From: Panorpa germanica | Lineage: Eukaryota > Arthropoda > Insecta > Mecoptera > Panorpidae | Direction of reading: 5' to 3' | Length of the DNA stretch: 64,000 nt | Assembly (NCBI GenBank): GCA_963678705.1 | Contig: OY783203.1 | Location: 23,294,535 to 23,358,534 of the forward strand | Shown: piece after piece, positions 19,679 through 30,063 of the stretch | Position numbering within the stretch: position 1 is the first letter of the stretch | Layout of the letters: every line of letters starts with the position of its first letter | The notes under the pieces: generated by a model | Database searches by the model: none | Told to the model about the DNA's origin: nothing | What the model saw: only the letters and a program-made list of their open reading frames with translations | Made by a program: the position numbers and the translations under genes

Positions 19679-22145
19679 AACTCGTTCTATATTAATTTTA
19701 CTTATAACAACAAATAATTAAATTTGATTAAATTTTTTAATTTTTTTTAACAAAATATAAACTTCTTTCAAGTTATTCGTTCTTTGACCTACTTTTTTCA
19801 AAATTTGGGATTTTTTTTCCGATTCGTAAATTAGGTACCAAAGTTAGCCCAGATAAAATTTTCAACATTCTAGCATAATTTTTACCCTCGGCAAATACTG
19901 CCCCCGTATCCCCAAATAAAATTTTTGAATTTTGAAAGTTTTTTTTTTTAATATGATATTCAATTATTACACAATCCAAAATTTGAGCTTTCTCCAAAGT
20001 TTCCTACAGGGCCCCCTAATTTTCCCAGCGCCCCTTTTATAAAATTTAGAATTTCTAAATATTGTATTATGTTCAATCATTCTTATGTTCAATTTCATTC
20101 AATAGTGTAATACACATGCAAAATTTCACCCATATATCTATAAAGAAATTATATTTCTTTAGTTAGTACAAAGCTCCTCTGTCGGTAAAACAGTGACCGT
20201 GCAGTGAAAACATATATTCATGAACGCAATAGATGTTACTGTAGAAATAATGGACATATTTTAGTAGTTATATTGAGTGTTATATATTGTAAGGTTATAA
20301 TAAAATTAGATAGAAAAGAATTGACAATTTATGGTAAAGAATAAACTTTAAGTGTCGTTTCTTTAAATTTCAGGCATGATAGTATAACTTAAGTTAAGCA
20401 ATGTAATTATTAAAATATGTATGTAAATTACCAAAATAAACTTTAAATTTCAGAAGCAACAAATGAGTTTATTTAAAATATACAATTCCTAATAAAACTG
20501 GAGACATTGTTTTATATATCTTTTACGAATAAAAAGTTATACAGCAAAAAATTGCCCACTTTTTCCAAAATTACGGGTTTCCAGGAAATTCCAGGAAAAA
20601 ACCAGGGACGGTAAAAGTCGCACGTTAATATAGCGCACCAGCGCTATAATTAAATGATCCTTCGCTTTCGCCACACTGTGTACCAATTTCTTAGCAATTA
20701 TTTTTTAATATTAATACTTTATTGTTAACCTACATACTAAATTTCGTCCTTATGCATAAGTACATTATTTTTAAATAATTGTTCGATTAGATAAACACTT
20801 GTTCTAATTTATTTTCACTCATTTCACTGGAAACCTAATTAATTTCTAAACAGTTGTTTTTAACAGTGTCCAGCGTCTCGTTCCTAATCATCCCTAATCC
20901 CAGCTGCTCCGCTTCTTATCAATTTAGTCCTTATCGTTCCCATTGTTGCACTTTCAATTTAATCTCCCTACACCGCTACCCACACTTGCAGCACCATGGC
21001 ACATCTACTGCAGCGCGGCTAGCTTCCAGAGCTCCTATCCCCTGTCGCCAGTATTTCAAGCGTCACCGCTACTTAACGTACTGACCTCCAAGTCCCCTTA
21101 CCCCGCTCAAGCACTTCTAATTCGATATTACAGCAATTCATTTACATAATTAACACTGCACTGTAAACTTACATTCTAATTTTCATATTTATATTCATGA
21201 TATAATATTAGTCTCCCCATTTACGATCGCTACTGAAGTAAAATTGTCAAGTTTTTTTTAGTCATACCAAATACAATTTATTTTGTTCATACCAAATATT
21301 CGCCCTACCTTTTATAAATGACCGATTATAGAGACCCTCCACATACTAAATTGCAAAATTGAGCTCTATTGCAAAGCTGTCCCACTTCCCCAAATTGGCG
21401 CCTCTACTGAGGGTAATTTTTTCTTCGCAATTATGGCAAATATGCACATAAATAGTTTTATTTTTTTTTATTTGGAATTTATGGTTATTGACTATATCCC
21501 CTCTACTTTTCTCCCTCCGGTCCGATTTCATAGCACATACCTACGCACCAAAACTTACCGTTTTCGAGAAAAATCCAAAAAACGTCAAATTTTGACCTTT
21601 GACCCCGAATAACTTTTGAAGCACACATAGAATCGATAAGGGGTTTTAAAACTTTATTTGTAATGGTAAACCTCAGCTCTCCACCAATATTTGGTTTTCC
21701 GGGAATTTTTGTTGATTTGACCACTATTTTTATGTTTAAATTGACCGGATTAATATCTAACATATAGATAACTATTTAGCTTCTTATATTCGTAACTATT
21801 TAGTTTCGTATATTGTTTTTATAATTGGTTTATCACCACCTGCCCTAAAATGTGTGATGAGTTCAAAAAAACGTTTTTTTTGCATAACTTTATTCCTTAA
21901 CATTTGTAGAATATGCTGATAAAGTGCTTTTTAAAATTCGAAGTCGTTATAAATAACAGCAGTTTGAAGAATCAGATGTTCGGAGCGCTTAGTTGAGTGG
22001 TAGGAGGTCGAGCTATTGTGACGTGTCGGATTGATATCTGAGACACTTTAATACAAATGTAGACTAATTTATACAAGTATAGAAAGAAATTTGTATGGTC
22101 AATTGTTTTGTCAAACTTATTATGGTTTAATCTGAGGAAAAGGCG

Positions 22146-22665
22146 TAGGCAAACTGACTTACAAAGCCATCAATGAAATGACGAAGTTCTACGCATTAGC
22201 TACCCGGCGACACCCAGATTCCATTAAAGAAATAAAGAAAGAAACTTGGGTTACTTTCTATCATAAAAGTTCATCAGATGAAAGTCCTCAGCATAAGTAT
22301 TATCCGGAAGTGGAGGACAGCTGGTGCAAATGCTGCCAGGCTGAAGTTAGGAATGACCTCGACCAATTCCATCACAGCAAGCCCACCTTTATTACCAAAA
22401 ATCCAAAAAGTTTTAAAAACTATATATGACGATTTGTCGAGAGGTGCGGAGACGCAAAACAATAACGAATTTCTAAATTCATTGATTTGTACTTTCGCTC
22501 CAAAACATCTTCACTCTGGCCCCAAAATCGTTGAAATTGCTACATTTTTGTCTGTTATTATATTCGCCGAAGGTTTCAGAGGAATATTAATAATAATGAG
22601 AACCATAGGATGTCCCATTGGCCGCGATGCGCATACTTACGTTTACAACCGCGATGAAGCGCGCC
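22146..22665 (+). pseudogene. Mutator-like transposase fragment (insect/cnidarian type)
   Basis: Two frames joined by a frameshift near 22425-22448 resemble the C-terminal half of the Mutator-like transposase proteins common in insects: GKLTYKAINEM, FYALATRRHPDS, then WCKCCQAE, then TQNNNEFLNSLICTFAPKH and the EIATFLSVIIFAEGF helix. The N-terminal half and catalytic core are absent and the segment before TQNNNEF is shortened. It ends abruptly where a mariner-type terminal repeat begins (22666). Family assignment is from remembered motifs. Confidence 0.65.
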
Positions 22666-23428
22666 CAAAATTCAACGATAAGCCGGCACCAGAAGGTGGT
22701 CCTGCTCCTGACTAAACAAGAAAAAAAGAAAAAAAGTTTTTATCTCATTTTTTAAAAAGAAATTTTTTTTTCGAAAATCGAAACACCTTAAGATGTTTTT
22801 AACTACCATGACCACAATTTTTCAAATATTTCTGATTTTTTTTTTTGTATCGGCAACCTAAATAGCACTGCTATCCACCACAACCATTAAAACTCCCAGA
22901 ATGCTAGTAGTTTTTGCAACAACAATTTATGAAATTTGGTTCTTGTTTAGAAATAGTATGCATAATTTTTTTTTATTGCTAGTTTTCCTGGAGTATTATA
23001 CCATTTTGGAATCCTGAAGAGTTTCGCCAATTTTTAAAAAAACTTGCCATAGTAGTCTTCATACTTTTTTTTTACACCACGATGAGTTAAAGTTGACTGA
23101 AAGTAAAAATCTTTAAAAAAATTATGGAAAAAAATAATTTCGATTAAATTTTGTGTAAAAACTACTAGCATTCTGGGAGTTTTAATGGTTGTGATGGATA
23201 GCAGTGCTATTTAGGTTGCCGATACAAAAAAAAATTCAGAAATATTTGAAAAATTGTGGTCATGGTAGTTAAAAACATCTTAAGGTGTTTCAATTTTCGA
23301 AAAAAAAAATTTTTTTTTTCTAATTCCTAAACAAAATGAGATAAAATTTTTTTTTCTTTTTTTCTTGTGTAGTCATGAGCAGGACCACCTTCTGGTGCCG
23401 GCTTATCGTTGAATTTTGGGACACCCTG
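22666..23428. mobile_element. Mariner-type MITE with long inverted repeats
   Basis: Left arm starts CCCAAAATTCAACGATAAGC at 22666. The right arm ends GTTGAATTTTGGGACACCCTG at 23428, followed by TA. The same ends bound the larger fold-back element at 52201-54515. The outer 'CAGGGTGT' of the left arm is missing, replaced by Mutator-like coding sequence, so the left end was lost in a rearrangement. Arms are several hundred bp and non-coding. Confidence 0.75.
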
Positions 23429-24155
23429 TATCTATAGGTAACTCTTCCAAAAAATATAGATTTCTCTGGATTTAAATGCTCTACGGATATGAAAAAAAAT
23501 GCATTTGAAAGGTAATTATATCACATATCAAGTAATAAATATGTTGTGGATAGGACGTGGTGAGCCTACCTCTTCCTCCACCTCCTACCCTAATGTTACA
23601 CTTAGGTAATGTAATTTTTTTTATTTTCGTTATTAATATATCAATCTGTATGCTGCATACTAAATTTCAGTTTTGTATTTATATTATAGTATTAGTATCC
23701 CCCCTCCCCACATAATTTCCGCCACTGAACTAAATTTGTCAAAGTAGACACAGGAATTAATTTTGTTTGTATCCAAGGCGTATATACTAAATTATAGCTT
23801 TTTATCCCCATATATTTGATATTTCTGGTTTTTAGTTTCCGACGCCCACACTCACTGAAAATTTGCTGTTTTCTATAGTTTGTCTTTAATGACCATCTAC
23901 CACAAATCACACAAAAATAGATGCATAACTTAGAACAAAGTTCACTCCCTAGTATTTTGTGGGTGAGGGGAATTCCATTGAGAGTTGCAGGGGATTACAG
24001 CTTGCACCTAGTAGGTATGCAATACACTAAGCACTATTTAATTATAAAAAGAAGAAGAATAATTTTAATTAGTTCAATTAAAAAAAGATAGATGGTTTAT
24101 AATTTATATTTATTTATATTTATGTATAAATATACATATAAGTGTTAATCGTAAT

Positions 24156-24641
24156 TTACTCATCTCTTCTATCGACGAGTTTTGGATGTCTGCATATTTT
24201 TTTCATTTTTAATGTAGCAGCAAGTTTCACGGAATCCTGCACTGATGGTGGTAATGAAATTCTTCCTGATAGCACAAAGTTTATGTCCTTTACCCATTCG
24301 TATATGTACAGATTTAGTATCTTCTCTTTTAAATCGCTACTATGAACTGTACATACAGAAATAGAAAAATCAACATTTTGTCGGACTGCCTCAAAAATAT
24401 CTGCAACCTGATGATGATGCTTTGGTAGCATTTCTATTACAACATCTTGTATGTGGGATATAATATTAATTAATTTACTACTAGGATATTGCAAGTTTTG
24501 TTGCCCATTATATTCTCTTTCTACAATAAGTTTATGGATTCTATCTGGACAATTTGCTCTAAGAGAGTTTAGGCACTGGTAGCAATTCCCACCAACACAA
24601 AGACATTTTCGTTCACAAAATATGCCATTTGATACTGGCAT
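24156..24641 (-). CDS. Unrecognised ORF, possibly part of a decayed gene
   Basis: A 161-residue frame with a Cys-rich start (CERKCLCVGGNCYQCLNSLR within residues 9-28) and a mixed helical remainder ending KKICRHPKLVDRRDE. I do not recognise the family. Upstream on the same strand (about 24650-25040), further coding-looking stretches occur in other frames, broken by stops and shifts. They include GMSSTARIINVLINCLIKKL and, nearer, EIGQCHLEKNFVYSALNIKG. This suggests a longer degraded protein of transposon or retrocopy origin. Base use is less AT-rich than its surroundings. No intron signals were seen. Confidence 0.35.
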   Translation of the reverse strand: MPVSNGIFCERKCLCVGGNCYQCLNSLRANCPDRIHKLIVEREYNGQQNLQYPSSKLINIISHIQDVVIEMLPKHHHQVADIFEAVRQNVDFSISVCTVHSSDLKEKILNLYIYEWVKDINFVLSGRISLPPSVQDSVKLAATLKMKKICRHPKLVDRRDE

Positions 24642-25040
24642 ACTTGAATTAATTCATTGGCAGACCCTTTAATATTTAAGGCAGAATAAACGAAATTCTT
24701 TTCTAAATGGCATTGACCTATTTCTGCAGTACAATATCATTTGCCCTACTTGATTAGGTTTTTCATACTACTTACAAAACCTACGAAGTCATCTTCTTCA
24801 CAATTTGTATTTATTCAATAAAAACTTTGAAGAAATTTTGTTGACAATTATGGTGTTAAAAGCATTAGCGAAATCGTTGGATGTTGGTCTTGTATGCAAC
24901 CTCCCATATGACCTAATGACGGCAAAAAAGTTCTTTTCATTTCATCATTCAACTTCTTTATCAGACAATTTATTAACACATTTATAATCCTTGCAGTAGA
25001 AGACATGCCTTGTTGTTCACATGATCAGCCACGGTTTATA

Positions 25041-25449
25041 AAATTATGAATTTCTAAAACCAAAACATTTATATAGATAAATTACTATAATAATTATGAA
25101 ACATATATAAAATATTATTTAAAACACTTACCCTGTTTACTAATCAATTAATTTTGCAAAATATCCTTATGCTAAATCCAAAATGTAGAATAAAGTAAAA
25201 CATATCGATATTACATTTATAAAAATATATTTGAATTAAATGACAGCACAGATCATAAAACATTAAACAAATAAATTAATATATTTGTAGGTTAATGTAA
25301 ACAAACTAATGTCAAAAATTCAAGTTTTCAAATAGAGAGGTCACTCGCAATGCTTGACAACTAATAGAATGAGATAGATTGCTTTCCCTTACCCCGGGTA
25401 ATGAATTCATACCCCTCAAAATGGAAAAAATTATTTGTTCACAGTGAAT
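25041..25449. other. AT-rich stretch, nothing recognised
   Basis: No open frame of note and no repeat boundary seen. It separates the decayed coding region from the next inverted Helitron fragment. Confidence 0.4.
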
Positions 25450-28225
25450 CGTCTATTTAATATGTGGTGTGTGCCATCTACCAACGTCTCAAATTTCAAC
25501 ATTCTAAATCTGTTGTGACATTGTTTCCAAAAATTCGCGCCGCTACTGAATAAAAATACCTATAGCATACCTTAAGTTTCAGTTTTCTTTATTTAATATT
25601 TCTGGTTTTAACCGTCTCAATTCCCGCTGCCACTGAAGATTCTAAGTTTTTAATATTTATTCATTAATTACTGTCTACAGCGAGCCTACATACTAAATTT
25701 CAACGTTGGAACTCTATTCTAACATTACCCCCAAAAATCGCGCTGCTACTGAATAAAATATGTGGTGTTCCAATTATTGGCAAATATTCACAATTAGTGT
25801 ATCTATACATATACCAAGTTAAAATTGTCTTTATTCAATATTTCTAGATTTTATGGTCTCAACTCCCGCCGCTGTTGGAAATTTGGGGTTTTCAATTTCT
25901 TACCTTAATTAGGATTATTGCGCTTTCACCACTCTGCGTACCAATCTCTAAACAAAAAATTTTTCAAATTTATTCTGTTAACTGTTAACCTACATACCAA
26001 ATTTCATTTTTAAATAAATGCTCGATTAGATAAATGCATGTTGAAATTTATGTTCACTCATTTCACTGTAAACCTAATTAATTTCTGTTTTTAACAGTGG
26101 TTAGCGCCTCGTTCGTAATCATCCCTAATCACAGCGCCTCCGCTACTTATCTCTTCAGCACTTACCTTCCCCGTTCTTGCACTTTCGATTTAATCCTGCC
26201 GCCCACACTTCAAGCACAATGGTACATCTTCTGCAGCGCGGTTACTTCTCAGAGCCCCTAACCTCTATCGCCACTACTTCAAGCGGCACTCCTACTTAGC
26301 GTACTGATCCCCAGCGCCCCTACTCCCTCGCTGAATCATTTCCAATTCGATACAACAGCAATTCATTTACATAATTAATGCTGCACTGTAAACTTACATT
26401 CTATTTTTTATATTTATATTTACGATATAATATTAGTCTCCTGATTTACCCTCGCTAGTGAAGAAAAATTGTCAAATTTTAGTCATGGCAATTTATTTTG
26501 TTCGTACCAAATATTCTCTCTACCTTTTATAAATGACCGTTTATAGAGACTATTGCAAAGCTGTTCTTGAAACCACTTCCCCAAATTCGCGCCGCTACTG
26601 AGGATAATTTTTTTTCGTAATTATACATACATAGTTTTTAACATAATTAACATACATAGTTTTTATTATTTTATTTTGTCTTTGGGGTTATTGACTTTCT
26701 CCACTCTAGAGTGAGTAGCTACTCCTCTTTCTGCCGTCCGATTTTGTAACCCTCGCCGTCACTAAATGTAACCGGCGCTCGGCTATTGTCAATTAAATTA
26801 GTTGGAAAGATAATTTTAGCACTTAAACAATCAGATCTCCAACTTTAGCGGTTTATGTCCAAGGGCATTCCACGGGAAATTTAAATCAACCGGTTAAAAG
26901 ATATCAGGAAAACACACACACTTGTTTAATAACATATATATATATTTAAATCGATATAAACTTTAAAGAGTATTTACACACACACAACAGTATCAGTACT
27001 CAATTTACTTAATTACACATATAAAACTATCAAACTGTTAATAATTACAGGTTGCGATCTGGCACTAACTATGTAAAAGTCGCGAATCGGATGTAATGGG
27101 TTAACGAAAAATCCCGGTATTTGATAAACGCGATGTGACACCGCGTGACACTCAGGAATTCGGTACCTGATAATCGACAAGCTTCTATATTGGTTGAAGA
27201 ACAAAACTAGACTTATAGTATAACTGTCGCGAATTAATATTATTGGTATAATTATCGCAATATTGTATAAAAACGTGTTAATAAGCCGCGCGACGCTCAG
27301 GAGTTCGGTACCTGAGAATCGACAAACTTCCAGATGTAGATCGGTTGATGAACAAAATCAGATTCTCGCTAAAATCTAAATTAACAACATATTTCGTTCT
27401 TGATTAGTATGAGTGAATCAGCAAGAGACGCTATGTAGCCATCTCATGTGTGTTCAAATGCTCAAGAATTTCATATGTTGATTCTCAGAATGTATAGGGT
27501 GCAGTATGCCTCTCACTCTGTCTTATGAAATTAGTAGTGCCATCTCATTAACACATGTGTTTCTTCAGATTAGGTCGAGCTCATTATGTAAGTTGCTAGG
27601 GGTGTTTACTTGTTAACTTAAATAATGAACCTCGCATATTTTTATATATCTAATACTATGAAATTTGAGGAACCACATTGAAAGAAATTGGAATAAATCC
27701 GCGTAATGGAGTCCCGCGGATTACAATTTCATAGCACTTTGCCTACAAACGTACCAAATATCAATCCAATTCTACTACTGGATGTAATTTGAACTAACAT
27801 ATAGAGAACTATTTTTCTTCCATTTAGTATTGTACATGCTAAATATCATCGTTGTACCTCTATATTTTTCTTATAATCAGTTTACCATCCCCTGCCCTAA
27901 TGTTACACTTGAGAAAATGTATTTTCTTTATATTTTTATTATTATTGTCAATCTATATCTGCATACTAAATTACAGTTTTGTATTTATATTTTAGCATTA
28001 ATACCCCCCACATACCACCGCTACTGAACAAATTTTAGCACGGGGATCTATTTTGTTTGTATCTAACAACATGTATTCTAAACTATAGTCTTTCATCTCT
28101 ATATATTTGATATTTTTGGTTTTTGGCTCCCAGCGCCCGCCGCCTCTGAAAATTTTCCGTTTTCTATAGTTTGTCTTTAATGACCCTCTATATAGGGTCC
28201 ACGTCCCGAATTTCAACGTTCGAAC
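25450..28225 (-). mobile_element. Inverted Helitron-like family A, split by a solo LTR
   Basis: Family-A blocks in minus orientation (reverse-complement forms such as AAATTCGCGCCGCTACTGA) run from about 25450 to 26744 and continue from 27726 to about 28225. Both terminal structures are missing. The copy is non-coding. Confidence 0.6.
26745..27725. mobile_element. Solo LTR (981 bp), probably Ty3/Gypsy
   Basis: Inserted in the family-A Helitron. Ends TGTAACCCTCGCC...CGGATTACA form a short TGTAA/TTACA inverted repeat and are flanked by ATTT on both sides (26741-26744, 27726-27729). A 4-bp duplication and TGTAAC/TTACA ends fit Ty3/Gypsy LTRs. Inside, a block with GGTACCTGA.AATCGACAA and TTGATGAACAAAA occurs twice (about 27134-27210 and 27290-27360). 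The 63-codon minus-strand frame inside (27013-27204) is not a gene. No internal element sequence remains, as after LTR-LTR recombination. Confidence 0.7.
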
Positions 28226-28738
28226 CCACATATATGAATGCAAATTATTAAATAGTATTACAGAAAAGAATTAATTTTGAAAATAATTGTTGAAGATGTT
28301 AATTTGAAGATATTTGTATACAGGAGAATGAAAGCGCAGGGTTATTATATTCAAAGTGCAGGAGCAGTGCGCTGGGGACAGTGCTCTAAGTGGCAACGAG
28401 GCTCCGATCAGAAGCGATAAATGGCGGCGGAGAGTGTGCCGTGGTGGTATCGGGCGAAGGTGCAGAGAAATAATTTGAAATTGCGGAAACGATAGAGCTA
28501 TGGAGCCAAGAGGTGATGATTGGTGTTTATAGGCGGTGTACTGAGCATTGTTCAATACAGAGCTTATTTAGGATAATTGGTAGATTAAAGGAAAATAAAG
28601 AAACACAAATTTTAAAAAACATATATTTTAGCGATAATAACTTCAAAATAATATTTTACATTATGTTTAATTTAACAAATATCTCTTATTTAATCACAAA
28701 TATTATATATGTCACTTTGCGACGGGGCGAATCACCAG
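28226..28738 (+). mobile_element. Helitron-like family A tail
   Basis: Plus-oriented family-A 3' region, joined head-on to the inverted copy at about 28225. It ends with a degenerate hairpin (CACTTTGCGACGGGGCG) and CCAG at 28735-28738 in place of CTAG, then T. A family-B head follows with no spacer. Confidence 0.6.
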
Positions 28739-28890
28739 TATATTATAATGTTCCAGGTGTATATTCTTAAATGTTTACGCGATTGGTATGGTGGCTCGAA
28801 AACGGCTACGTCAATGTTTTCTAAGACTTTTGGCGTCCTTGAATTTTTCCCTGAATTTCCTAGAAACACAAAAGAACTGAAAAAAAGATA
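28739..28890 (+). mobile_element. Truncated Helitron-like family B head
   Basis: TATATTATAATGTTCCAGG followed by about 150 bp of family-B 5' sequence (TTTGGCGTCCTTGAATTTTT), then unrelated AT-rich sequence. Confidence 0.6.
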
Positions 28891-29689
28891 CAGCAAAAAA
28901 TAAACTTAGCTAATAAATTAATACACTTTATTTAAACAATTTATTTGTCGCATAGCAAATATGGAAATATGGCAATCAATAAAGTTACCTCCATTCCCAA
29001 ACTTATTACTTATAACTTATTAATAAAATCAAACACCAAAAACGTAGTCAAACAGTGTCCAAAATAATGACATTAGTAGTAATATAATTACTGAAAGAAT
29101 ATATATATATATGCCGTTTTTGGATATCATACAATATCAGCAATAGCTCATAACATACTACTCATGAACGTTCTACTCATATGCAAATGATTAAACTAAG
29201 TTCCACAATCCATTGAAAATAAAATCAGAAAACCTGAAACAAAGCAATGTTGTCTGCCAAACCAACTGTATGCACTGCCCGTCAAAGTATATTAGGCAAA
29301 TCAAACAGCAACATATTGTTCCAAGAGCACATTCTAGAACAGAGAATTTTTCTAAAATGTTGCTACATAAAAAGATATCAATATGTTTGCAATATAAATA
29401 ACGAATCCATTTATTTAGATAATAAATATTCTTTAGTTTTTGATAATATCAATAAGTAAAATTTATGACAAGATTAGTAAATTATATTCCATAAGTGTAA
29501 TTAAAATGTAAATTTTTTCTAATTTTTTTTTTTGTATTAGCATTAAATTATTGTAAATTTATATATTTTTGGCTTATATTTTTTTTTTATATATTGTATT
29601 GTATGTAAATATGTTAAATATGTAAAACAAATGTTAAATTTCAAAATTGTATATATTGTATTGTATTTTAATATATATTTATATCTATA

Positions 29690-29704
29690 CATATATATAT
29701 ATAC

Positions 29705-29771
<67 letters not shown>
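29690..29771. repeat. (TA)n microsatellite
   Basis: Uninterrupted TA dinucleotides from about 29720, preceded by TACATATA variants. Confidence 0.95.
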
Positions 29772-29774
<3 letters not shown>

Positions 29775-29854
29775 TGTATTGTATTGTATTTTATTTGTAT
29801 ATTATATATAAATTAAATATATTGTATTGTATTTTTTATGTACATGTATATAAA

Positions 29855-29870
29855 TATATATATATATATA

Positions 29871-29939
<69 letters not shown>
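29855..29939. repeat. (TA)n microsatellite with TG interruptions
   Basis: TATATATATG/TGTGTATATGTG, then a pure TA run. It lies about 125 bp beyond the stop codon of the succinyl-CoA synthetase gene. Confidence 0.95.
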
Positions 29940-29945
<6 letters not shown>

Positions 29946-30063
29946 TTGTTGTTTTTCAATGCAGAAGTTTTTTAAATCAAATTTAATATAAAAATATTTT
30001 TATTCTTACACTCTATAAAAATAACATATTATTAATACTTCGGCAATACATTCTGCAAGCCGA

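Larger units (their letters stand above)
16456..23900 (-). mobile_element. Inverted chimeric A/B Helitron-like copy, twice interrupted
   Basis: Read on the minus strand, family-A body (about 23900 to 20640) passes into family-B body (20640 to 19684, then 16502 to 16456). The junction and the ~390-bp passenger are the same as at 2555-3755. The B hairpin and CTAG end are missing at the 16456 edge. It is split by the BEL/Pao element (TSD AACTC) and, in its A part, by an insertion at about 21851-23570 with Mutator-like and mariner-MITE pieces. Small frames at 20854-21149 and 21346-21763 follow repeat sequence and are not genes. Confidence 0.65.
28891..30063. other. AT-rich intergenic with TA arrays and a faint GIY-YIG-like scrap
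   Basis: No complete gene. At about 29237-29455 two plus-strand frames contain CQTNCMHCPSKYIRQIK and, further on, NNESIYLDNKYSLVFDN. These recall the GIY-YIG endonuclease tail of Penelope-like elements, but the match is short and broken. (TA)n arrays follow (separate entries). The first bases upstream of 30064 are the 3' UTR of the succinyl-CoA synthetase gene. Confidence 0.4.

Noticed and set aside
29631-29986. Reading frames rich in YIYIYI across TA arrays
   Set aside because: Pure translation of (TA)n microsatellites; the same pattern occurs at 39423-39720 and 50033-50357. Not genes.
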